The notes beneath the pieces were generated by a model. That model made no database searches. It worked only from the letters and a program-made list of their open reading frames with translations, and was not told the origin of the DNA. A stretch of DNA of 6,554 nucleotides from Holophagae bacterium (GTDB taxonomy: Bacteria; Acidobacteriota; Thermoanaerobaculia; Thermoanaerobaculales; Sulfomarinibacteraceae). The stretch spans positions 1-6,554 of the forward strand of contig JAUWTC010000153.1 of NCBI GenBank assembly GCA_030609785.1. The letters run 5' to 3'. Below, one piece after another: positions 1 through 5,474 of this stretch (its first letter is position 1; every line of letters starts with the position of its first letter). Position numbers and translations under genes: made by a program.

Positions 1-178
1 GTTAACTCAAGTTCCGCATGATCCACGCACCCAGTATTTCCATTGCAGCATCACATTGCCACGCCGGAAAGACTGGGAGGACGGGCCAGGCACTGTTGGC
101 GGGCGAAAAGGATCTTTCCGTCCTTCTGGCGTGCTAATCTCGGAGGGTGAGAAAAGAAGATGCAAAGAGGTTTCGGTG
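1..178. other. Leader region with no gene
   Basis: I see no convincing gene here. The frame of the downstream protein stays open up to a TTG at 56, but the translation before the ATG at 179 is polar and low in complexity, and the TTG has no ribosome binding site, so I treat it as untranslated. No -35/-10 pair of good quality is visible. A weak 5-bp hairpin (AAGGA/TCCTT) lies around 107-125. No riboswitch that I know is recognisable. Confidence 0.5.
162..170 (+). promoter_or_regulatory. Ribosome binding site that favours the ATG at 179
   Basis: A purine-rich GCAAAGAGG lies 8 bases before the ATG at 179 and is a plausible Shine-Dalgarno element. The other in-frame candidates, TTG at 56 and TTG at 248, have nothing comparable upstream. 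This is why the ATG is chosen, although it leaves an unusually long stretch of 48 residues before the hydrophobic signal core. Confidence 0.45.
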
Positions 179-2659
179 ATGACCATTGAATCGCGCTCTC
201 TCCTCCCCGCCGGCCCGCAAACAACGCTCCATCGAAACGCCGATCCGTTGTGCTCGAGGACCTCGCCTCTCGGCTTTCGGAAGGCGCCTTCTCACAGAAC
301 CAGGCTCACAGTTTCTGCACCAGGTTGGATCGTCGTTGCCGTTGCCTTGTTGATCTCCTTCCACGCCTCGGCTGAGCCGACCAGGACCGAGATATTGAGC
401 ATGACCTGCCTCGGTCGGATCGGCCAGGCCGAGGTGATCACCGTCGGTCTCAACTGGTCCGGCAAGGAACCGGTCGATGTCACGCTGTGGCGAGATCGCA
501 ACGGTGATGGAGAACTCGATCTGGAGGAAGAGGTAGTTTCTCGTTTGACTATTCCACCGGGGATGAGCACCACGGAAGTCCCGACAGACATCGAGCGTGA
601 AACCCTGGGCGCACGTTGGCGGCACGGGAATATGTCGGGAGTCGTCGCCACCAAGGACATTACGGGATGTGTTTGGGGTGCGGGTTTTGGCCCGATGGAG
701 CTGAGTGATCCGGCCAGGACCATCGTGGTGTGGGACGACGGGACCGGACCGTCGGTTTACGTTGGCGGTTATTTTTCATTCGTCGGGAACCAAGAAGTGA
801 ACTACATCGCTCGCTGGGACGGCTCGGAGTGGCATTCCCTGGGTAGCGGCGTCAACAATATGGTCCTCGACCTCGCTGTGTTCGATGGTGCGCTCATCGC
901 CGCCGGTAGTTTTACAGAAGCCGGAGGGACGCCGGCGGGGTCCGTTGCCCGTTGGGACGGGACGAACTGGTCGGCACTCGGCGCCGGATTGGACGAGCCC
1001 GCCTTCGCACTCCACGTGTTTGGGGATGATCTGATCGTCGGAGGGGACTTTCAGAACGCAGGTGGCCAATCCGCGCACCACGTCGCTCGATGGAATGGGA
1101 CCTCCTGGTCCGCCTTTGCCAGTGAACCCAACAGCACCGTCACAACTTTTACCGTTTTTGATGGCGATCTGATCGCCGGCGGTGACTTCACCCAGGCTAG
1201 TGGGCGGACGGCACGAAGGGTAGCACGTTGGGATGGAATAGAGTGGTGGGAAGTCGGTGGCGGTTTTCCGACCAGCTCGCAACGAGTGTCGTGCCTGACA
1301 ACGTGGGACGGTGATCTGATCGTTGGGGGATTCCTCACCGCAGGCAACGTCCAACGATGGAACGGGTCGAGTTGGTCCCCGATGGGGAGCGATCTTTCCC
1401 ATAGGGTCTATTCCCTGGAGTCGAGAGGAGGGGAACTGATCGCAGGCGGGGCTTTCGGCGGAAGCGTTGCCCGTTGGACCGGTGCCGCCTGGGAGGTCTT
1501 CGGCGCGAGCGGAATCAGCGGCACGGTTTATTCACTTGGTGAATACGACGGCGAGTTGCTCGCCGCCGGCTCATTTTCCAACGCTGGAGATACGAGCCTC
1601 GGGCACGTTGCCCGCTGGGACGACGTCAGCTGGCGGCCTTTCAGTCCGACCGGGAACGGCGTTGACGGCGTCGTCAACGCCATTGAGGTGTTCCAGGGCA
1701 ACCTGTTTGTCGCCGGCGAGTTCCTCTCCGTGGGCGGGATCACAGCGTCCAACATTGCACGCTGGAACGGGACGTCCTGGTCAGGACTGGGTTGGGGCAT
1801 CGATGCCGACGGCTGGGTCAATGCTCTTAGCGTTTTCGATGGTCGTCTGATCGCCGGCGGAAGGTTTGATCGGGCGGGTGTTCTGACCACCGCAAACATC
1901 GCCCGCTGGGACGGAACGACCTGGTCGGACCTCGACGGTGGGCTCAACCATGATGTGTATGCGTTGACCGTTTTCGAGGGTGATCTCATCGCCAGCGGCT
2001 GGTTCAATAGCGATGCCAACGGCGTAAATATCCTGAACCGCATTGCCGGCTGGGACGGCGCCGCGTGGTCGGCCCTCGGTTTCGGTCTCGAGTGGGCCCT
2101 CCCGTATGCTTTGGCTGTGTACGATGGCGATCTGATCGTTGGCGGTCAATTTGACGAGGCCGGAGGCAACCCGGCAGACAACATCGCACGGTGGGATGGA
2201 GTTAACTGGTCGCCAATGAGCGCGGGCATGAACGATCGGGTCACGGCGCTCGAGATCTTTGAGGGCAGCTTGGTGGCGTGCGGTTACTTCACACAGGCGG
2301 GCCTCGTGTTCGCCGACCACGTTGCTCAATGGGACGGTGCCAGCTGGTCACCGATCGGTAGCGGCTTTGCCTCCTACGCCTACTCCCTGACGGTTTTTGA
2401 CGGGCACTTGGTAGCTGGAACGTACACCGGCACGACAGACAACATGGTCTGGTGGGACGGCGCGACCTGGGTACCGATACCTGGCAGTCCCTTGCCCTCT
2501 GATCTGCTGCCTTGGAGATCGTCTCTCATGGCAGGCGGCGGTTTCAAGACCGCAGGCAGCATGCCATCCTGGGGCATTGCATCCTTGGTCTGCGACCCCG
2601 ATGCGCTCATGAGTGACGGCTTCGAAAGCGGCGACACCCGCTACTGGGCGACCAACTGA
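179..2659 (+). CDS. Secreted WDG/AGG-repeat protein, probable double beta-propeller with DGFESG tail
   Basis: I do not recognise a named gene. Numbered from the ATG at 179 (826 residues), residues 50-61 (WIVVAVALLISF) form a hydrophobic core followed by HASA-EP, a good signal peptidase I site after Ala65, so the protein should be exported. Residues 66-178 form a distinct N-terminal domain containing an EF-hand-like loop at 106-117 (DRNGDGELDLEE, with acidic or Asn ligands at positions 1, 3, 5, 9 and 12). Residues 179-803 are 14 degenerate repeats of about 46 residues with the pattern ARWDGxxWSxLGxG...ALxVFDGDLIAGGxFxxAGG. Kelch-like blades fold this way, so one or two beta-propellers are likely. 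The tail at 813-826 (DGFESGDTRYWATN) resembles a C-terminal ending I recall from many exported acidobacterial and gammaproteobacterial proteins. No catalytic motif is visible; binding or a surface role is a guess. The gene stands alone, with a long structured gap after it. The start is less certain than the rest: TTG at 248 would give a shorter signal peptide. Confidence 0.85.
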   Translation: MTIESRSLLPAGPQTTLHRNADPLCSRTSPLGFRKAPSHRTRLTVSAPGWIVVAVALLISFHASAEPTRTEILSMTCLGRIGQAEVITVGLNWSGKEPVDVTLWRDRNGDGELDLEEEVVSRLTIPPGMSTTEVPTDIERETLGARWRHGNMSGVVATKDITGCVWGAGFGPMELSDPARTIVVWDDGTGPSVYVGGYFSFVGNQEVNYIARWDGSEWHSLGSGVNNMVLDLAVFDGALIAAGSFTEAGGTPAGSVARWDGTNWSALGAGLDEPAFALHVFGDDLIVGGDFQNAGGQSAHHVARWNGTSWSAFASEPNSTVTTFTVFDGDLIAGGDFTQASGRTARRVARWDGIEWWEVGGGFPTSSQRVSCLTTWDGDLIVGGFLTAGNVQRWNGSSWSPMGSDLSHRVYSLESRGGELIAGGAFGGSVARWTGAAWEVFGASGISGTVYSLGEYDGELLAAGSFSNAGDTSLGHVARWDDVSWRPFSPTGNGVDGVVNAIEVFQGNLFVAGEFLSVGGITASNIARWNGTSWSGLGWGIDADGWVNALSVFDGRLIAGGRFDRAGVLTTANIARWDGTTWSDLDGGLNHDVYALTVFEGDLIASGWFNSDANGVNILNRIAGWDGAAWSALGFGLEWALPYALAVYDGDLIVGGQFDEAGGNPADNIARWDGVNWSPMSAGMNDRVTALEIFEGSLVACGYFTQAGLVFADHVAQWDGASWSPIGSGFASYAYSLTVFDGHLVAGTYTGTTDNMVWWDGATWVPIPGSPLPSDLLPWRSSLMAGGGFKTAGSMPSWGIASLVCDPDALMSDGFESGDTRYWATN
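713..2587 (+). repeat. 14 tandem ~46-residue coding repeats (WDG...FDGxLIAGGxF)
   Basis: The repeats are clear at protein level. Each unit carries an IARWDGxxW strand and a later LIAGGxF turn, usually followed by AGG. I count 14 such turns, from YVGGYF in the first unit to MAGGGF in the last. Units 4, 5 and 12 are shortened and units 7 and 9 slightly lengthened. At DNA level only short cores recur (for example GATCTGATCG with GCCGG or GTTGG after it, near 1027, 1165, 1313 and 2127). The array is therefore old and diverged rather than a recent tandem expansion. Confidence 0.85.
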
Positions 2660-2660
2660 A

Positions 2661-2701
2661 AAATCGTTTCGGTGCCACCCATTCAAATCGAACGGTGCCA
2701 C
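2661..2701 (+). repeat. Imperfect direct repeat AAATCG-n-CGGTGCCAC
   Basis: Positions 2661-2678 read AAATCGTTTCGGTGCCAC and 2685-2701 read AAATCGAACGGTGCCAC. The two differ only by a TTT/AA change and one base of length. The first copy starts two bases after the stop codon of the repeat protein. They could be a regulator site, a trace of a mobile element insertion, or chance. Confidence 0.5.
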
Positions 2702-2808
2702 TGATCACAACCTCACAATCCGCGGCCCTTTGCTGATGGAGTTGTTTCATGTGCACCTTTTGCATGTCAGCACCAGCGACAGTTGGCAGCGTCTGTCCCT
2801 GAATTCCA

Positions 2809-2825
2809 ACCCCGGCCTTCGGGGT
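2809..2825 (+). terminator. Small GC-rich hairpin, weak terminator candidate
   Basis: ACCCCG (2809-2814) pairs perfectly with CGGGGT (2820-2825) around a 5-base loop. There is no run of T after it, so intrinsic termination would be poor. It lies 150 bases after the repeat-protein stop and directly follows a GTCTGTCCCTGAATTCC motif (2791-2807), so it may instead be part of a dispersed repeat. Confidence 0.3.
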
Positions 2826-2840
2826 CGCCTTCCGGCGCCC

Positions 2841-2917
2841 CCGCTCGGTCATTTCTCGGAGGGGCGTTCGGTTTCGTATCGGGAGATTCTCGCCCCTCCG
2901 GGAAATGACCTCGGCGG
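2841..2917. repeat. Long inverted repeat (20-bp stem with one mismatch, extended by 4 bp)
   Basis: The left arm at 2847-2866 and the right arm at 2891-2910 are reverse complements at 19 of 20 positions (core GGAGGGGCG / CGCCCCTCC, outer GGTCATTTC / GAAATGACC). The spacer is 24 bases. Beyond a small internal bulge, CCGC (2841-2844) pairs with GCGG (2914-2917). The stem would be very stable as RNA or as single-stranded DNA. It has no T tract, so it is not a classical terminator. The size fits a REP/MITE-like palindromic element or a structured transcript end. This is seen directly; the role is unknown. Confidence 0.8.
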
Positions 2918-2972
2918 CCTACGGCGTTGGCCGAGATTCGATCACTGAGACGCTCCCCGGGGATTGCCACCC

Positions 2973-3001
2973 TTGACGTTGTCCGAAACGTCGCTTATAT
3001 C
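2973..3001 (+). promoter_or_regulatory. Sigma-70-like promoter for the two-component operon
   Basis: TTGACG (2973-2978; 5 of 6 bases match TTGACA) and TATATC (2996-3001; 4 of 6 match TATAAT) are separated by 17 bases, the ideal spacing. Transcription would start near 3008, giving a leader of about 100 bases before the regulator ATG at 3109. Confidence 0.5.
2975..2992. promoter_or_regulatory. Palindrome between -35 and -10, possible operator
   Basis: GACGTT (2975-2980) and AACGTC (2987-2992) are perfect inverted half-sites around a 6-base spacer. They overlap the -35 box and most of the promoter spacer. A dimeric regulator bound here would block RNA polymerase. OmpR-family regulators usually prefer direct repeats, so autoregulation by the adjacent regulator is possible but not the obvious reading. 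Confidence 0.4.
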
Positions 3002-3003
3002 GG

Positions 3004-3058
3004 GAGGGTGCCTCGGGACAACATCAAGAATGGCACGTCCCGTTGGAGAGGGACCCTC
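3004..3058 (+). other. Nested stem-loop in the presumed operon leader
   Basis: GAGGGT (3004-3009) pairs with ACCCTC (3053-3058), and inside it CGGGAC (3014-3019) pairs with GTCCCG (3037-3042), all perfect. If the promoter at 2973-3001 is used, this structure sits at the very 5' end of the transcript and could affect stability. It matches no riboswitch class I know. Confidence 0.35.
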
Positions 3059-3096
3059 GTGGTTGATGACACTGCCCACTGCCCCCCCTCCTGAGT

Positions 3097-3102
3097 TAGA
3101 AT
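3097..3102 (+). promoter_or_regulatory. -10-like box placed for a leaderless transcript
   Basis: TAGAAT (5 of 6 match TATAAT) ends 6 bases before the ATG at 3109, so a start site 7 bases downstream would fall on the A of the ATG. No -35 box stands at normal distance (TTGATG at 3063 is 28 bases away), and no Shine-Dalgarno sequence precedes the ATG. Confidence 0.3.
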
Positions 3103-3108
3103 CTATCC

Positions 3109-3828
3109 ATGCATGACGCCACTGAAGGAACAGTTGCCGTTGTCGATGATGAAGCCGGGGTTTTGGAGAGCGTCGGCAGGGCCCTGGAACGCGAAGGCTA
3201 CCGGGTTCGGAGGTTTAGAGACGGCGCCGAGGCCTGGGAAGCATTCGAACACGGCTCGATGCCCGACCTGGCCATTCTCGATATCCTGATGCCCCGGATG
3301 GACGGTCTGGAACTGTGCCGACGGCTGAGGGCCCGATCCGAGACGCTTCCGATCATCTTCCTGACCTCGAAGGACGAGGAGTTCGACAAGGTACTGGGAC
3401 TCGAACTGGGAGCGGACGACTATCTGTGCAAGCCCTTTTCCATGCGCGAGCTCCTGGCCAGAGTCAAGGTCCTCTTCCGGAGAATGGCTCTTGCCGGCGC
3501 CCCCGCATCTCCGGCCCAGGACATGGTCGTCGTCGGCCCACTGGAACTCGACCTTCAACGGTATCTCGCCACATGGAATGGGAATCCGGTCGCGTTGACG
3601 GTGACGGAATTCCTGATTCTGTGTTCTCTGGCCCGGCGACCAGGGCATGTCAAGACCCGCCAACAGTTGATGGACGAGGGCTATCCCCACGACACCTTCG
3701 TGTCCGACCGTACGATCGACAGCCACATCAAAAGACTGCGCAAGAAATTCCAGGCCCTCGAACCTGGTTTCGAAGGTGTCCAGACGGTCTACGGACTGGG
3801 TTACCGCTATCAGGAAGGCGCCGAGTGA
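3109..3828 (+). CDS. OmpR-family response regulator, ChvI-like
   Basis: A 239-residue DNA-binding response regulator of the usual length for the family. The receiver domain spans about residues 8-124, with the acidic pair Asp13-Asp14, the phosphoacceptor Asp58 in LDILMPRMDG, the switch Thr86, Tyr105, and Lys108 in the CKPF motif. The winged-helix domain spans about 140-236. Its recognition helix region DRTIDSHIKRLRKKF (200-214) and wing TVYGLGYRY (226-234) are complete. That stretch is particularly close to alphaproteobacterial ChvI as I remember it, and the partner kinase supports this. Phosphorylation by the kinase encoded next should promote dimerisation and promoter binding. The ATG at 3109 starts the receiver at the usual distance but has no ribosome binding site. 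The last bases overlap the kinase start. I leave the symbol empty because orthology to chvI cannot be shown from sequence memory alone. Confidence 0.93.
   Translation: MHDATEGTVAVVDDEAGVLESVGRALEREGYRVRRFRDGAEAWEAFEHGSMPDLAILDILMPRMDGLELCRRLRARSETLPIIFLTSKDEEFDKVLGLELGADDYLCKPFSMRELLARVKVLFRRMALAGAPASPAQDMVVVGPLELDLQRYLATWNGNPVALTVTEFLILCSLARRPGHVKTRQQLMDEGYPHDTFVSDRTIDSHIKRLRKKFQALEPGFEGVQTVYGLGYRYQEGAE
3813..3818 (+). promoter_or_regulatory. Ribosome binding site setting the kinase GTG start
   Basis: GGAAGG lies 6 bases before the GTG at 3825, inside the end of the regulator gene. The GTG shares its bases with the regulator stop (GTGA), a typical arrangement for translational coupling. The frame is open much further upstream, but that part only reads the regulator gene in another frame. 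Confidence 0.7.
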
Positions 3829-5393
3829 TTCGTTTCCTCTCGAGAATCTCCATTCGTCTGCTGGCCTTCAATCTCCTCTTGGTCTTCCTCCCCGCCACCG
3901 GGGTTCTGCTGCTGGATACCTACGAACGCCACCTGCTCGAAGCACAGGAGCGAACCATGTCCCAAGAGGGCCGGCTTCTGGCGGCCGCGCTGGAGGCAAC
4001 CGGCCGTCTGGAGAGCAGCGATGCCCGCAGCATCCTTCTCCACCTGGGGATGCGCCATATCGCCAGACTTCGGGTTGTCGACCATAACGGTGGGGTGATC
4101 GCAGACTCCTCGGCGCTGGGCCCTCGTCGAGAACCCGATGCGCCTGCGGTCGAGACTGCCACCAGTTCTGACCGGGAACGCCCCCTTTATAAGATCTTCA
4201 TGCTCCCGGTCCGTGCGGCCCGGTTGCTGACCGGCCAGAATCCTCCGGACACCTCGCCGGCTCAACCCTTCGACGAGTTGCCCCGCACGGCGGTCCAGCA
4301 GGCTCTCAAAGGCCGCTACGGCGCCACGACCTTGATCCGACCGACCGTCGGCCGCGACACCGTCGAACTCCACATTGCAATCCCGATCCGAGTCGACGGT
4401 ACGGTGGTCGGCGCTGTCCTGGTCTCCCAGTCCACCTGGAGGGTCATGAACACCCTCTATGCCGTGCGGCTTGATGTCGCCCGAGTGGTGCTGATCAGTC
4501 TAGTGGTCGCCGGCGCCCTGTCCCTGCTGCTCGGTTTGACGATCGCCAGACCCTTGACCCGCCTTCGCCGACGCTCCGAAGAGATTCTTGACCGTCGGGG
4601 CCGTCTGACCGGCGGATTCGAAGCCGGAGTGCGGAGGGATGAGATCGGGGATCTCGAGCGGGCTCTGGCCGAACTGACCCGACGCCTCGAGGACCACCTC
4701 AGCGCAACGGAGAGCCTGGCATCGGACCTGTCCCACGAATTCAAGAATCCCCTGGCCTCCATCCGCGCCACAACGGAGGTCGCCCTGGATGAAAACGATC
4801 CCAAAATTCGGCACACGATGCTGGAGAACATCCAGACTGATGTCGCCCGCCTGGAGAGGCTCCTTTCAGGTGCGCAGGAGATTTCCCGTATCGAGATGCT
4901 GATAGAAAGGGAAGATCGCGACCAGGTGCCTCTTGGCGCCCTCCTCGAAGGAGTTCAAGAAGCCTTCAGGAGACGCCGGCCTGATCAGGGTCCGACGATC
5001 AACCTCAGTCTTCCTGACCGGGACGTTCGGATCTGGGCTTCTGGGGACCGTCTCCTCCAAGTCTTCGAGAACCTCCTGGCCAACGCAGTCAGCTTCACGC
5101 CGACGGACCGGCAGGTCATCGTATCGATGGAGGTGGTGAACGACTGGGCCGAGGTCATCATCTCGGACGACGGGCCCGGCATCCCTCCGGAACACCTCGA
5201 CCGGATCTTCAGTCGCTTTTTCTCCTATCGACCGGGCACAGATCCAGGCCGAGGGCATATGGGGTTGGGCCTGGCGATTGTCAAGGCGATCGTCGAAGGC
5301 TACGGCGGCACGGTCACGGCTGAAAACCGGGCCCAAGGCGGCGCCCGTTTCGTCGTCCGCCTTCGTCGGGAACTCTCAGCGATCAGCTCTTAG
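3825..5393 (+). CDS. Membrane sensor histidine kinase, ChvG-like
   Basis: A 522-residue sensor kinase, read from the GTG at 3825 that overlaps the regulator stop by 4 bases. Residues 12-30 form TM1 and about 220-240 form TM2. Residues 32-217 would be the periplasmic sensor, with a HIARLRVVDHNGGVIADSS stretch and a VELHIAIPIRVDGTVVGAVLVS stretch as in Cache/PAS-like folds. A HAMP domain follows (about 241-293, starting ARPL). The HisKA domain carries the phosphorylated His304 in SHEFKNPLAS. The ATPase domain shows the N box (ENLLANAV, Asn416 and Asn420), G1 (DDGPGIPP, 448-455) and G2 (GLGLAI, 480-485). All catalytic motifs are intact. The short N-terminus with TM1 ending LLLDTYERHLLEAQ, and the DVARLERLLSGAQEISRIE helix, resemble ChvG/ExoS kinases, which respond to acid or envelope signals. 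That ligand class is only an inference. It should phosphorylate the regulator encoded just upstream. No hprK or PTS genes follow, unlike the alphaproteobacterial locus. Confidence 0.93.
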   Translation: MIRFLSRISIRLLAFNLLLVFLPATGVLLLDTYERHLLEAQERTMSQEGRLLAAALEATGRLESSDARSILLHLGMRHIARLRVVDHNGGVIADSSALGPRREPDAPAVETATSSDRERPLYKIFMLPVRAARLLTGQNPPDTSPAQPFDELPRTAVQQALKGRYGATTLIRPTVGRDTVELHIAIPIRVDGTVVGAVLVSQSTWRVMNTLYAVRLDVARVVLISLVVAGALSLLLGLTIARPLTRLRRRSEEILDRRGRLTGGFEAGVRRDEIGDLERALAELTRRLEDHLSATESLASDLSHEFKNPLASIRATTEVALDENDPKIRHTMLENIQTDVARLERLLSGAQEISRIEMLIEREDRDQVPLGALLEGVQEAFRRRRPDQGPTINLSLPDRDVRIWASGDRLLQVFENLLANAVSFTPTDRQVIVSMEVVNDWAEVIISDDGPGIPPEHLDRIFSRFFSYRPGTDPGRGHMGLGLAIVKAIVEGYGGTVTAENRAQGGARFVVRLRRELSAISS

Positions 5394-5474
5394 CCGGGAC
5401 TCAGATTCTGCATTCACTGCAATCACAATGAAGACATGAGTGTTCAGATCACCAAATGAAGGAAACAATTGTGT
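5394..5474. other. Convergent gap without a clear terminator
   Basis: These 81 bases separate the 3' ends of the kinase and the phosphatase genes. The region is AT-richer than its surroundings. I find only weak pairings (ACTCA at 5399-5403 with TGAGT at 5437-5441, and the short palindrome CAATTG) and no GC stem followed by T residues in either direction. Confidence 0.5.

Larger units (their letters stand above)
2660..3108. other. 449-bp structured intergenic region
   Basis: No believable gene was found on either strand. Open frames here translate into Pro/Gly/Arg-rich shadows with no family resemblance. The region instead holds, in order, an imperfect direct repeat, a motif like those of dispersed REP/IS200-type repeats next to a GC hairpin, a long inverted repeat, a 10-bp palindrome (TCCCCGGGGA, 2954-2963), and a promoter with an internal palindrome. 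The main items are listed separately. It lies between a secreted-protein gene and a regulatory operon. Confidence 0.6.

Noticed and set aside
1..178. Riboswitch (for example cyclic di-GMP or fluoride type) in the leader
   Set aside because: I looked for the conserved cores of these classes and found none; only a weak 5-bp hairpin is present.
776..1402. Minus-strand frames of up to ~200 codons under the repeat protein
   Set aside because: They recur in register with the sense repeats, which explains why they stay open. They show no independent motifs, start signals or plausible composition.
2841..2917. Intrinsic terminator for the repeat-protein gene
   Set aside because: The stem is strong, but no T run follows either arm, and it lies about 180 bases after the stop. 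It is kept as a structural repeat of unknown role.
2613..2948. 111-codon plus-strand frame running from the end of the repeat protein into the intergenic region
   Set aside because: It overlaps the conserved tail-coding end of the repeat gene and then crosses the inverted repeat. It has no ribosome binding site and no protein-like composition.
2767..2970. 67-codon minus-strand frame across the inverted repeat
   Set aside because: Its translation is dominated by Gly, Pro and Arg and follows the palindrome rather than any protein pattern.
3103..3726. 207-codon minus-strand frame under the response regulator
   Set aside because: It is a GC-driven shadow of a well-supported gene, with no recognisable domain.
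3315..3824. Upstream extension of the kinase reading frame to an ATG at 3315
   Set aside because: This part only reads the regulator gene in another frame. The translation is Pro/Arg/Gly-rich without family resemblance, whereas the GTG at 3825 has a ribosome binding site, the 4-base overlap and the correct N-terminus for TM1.
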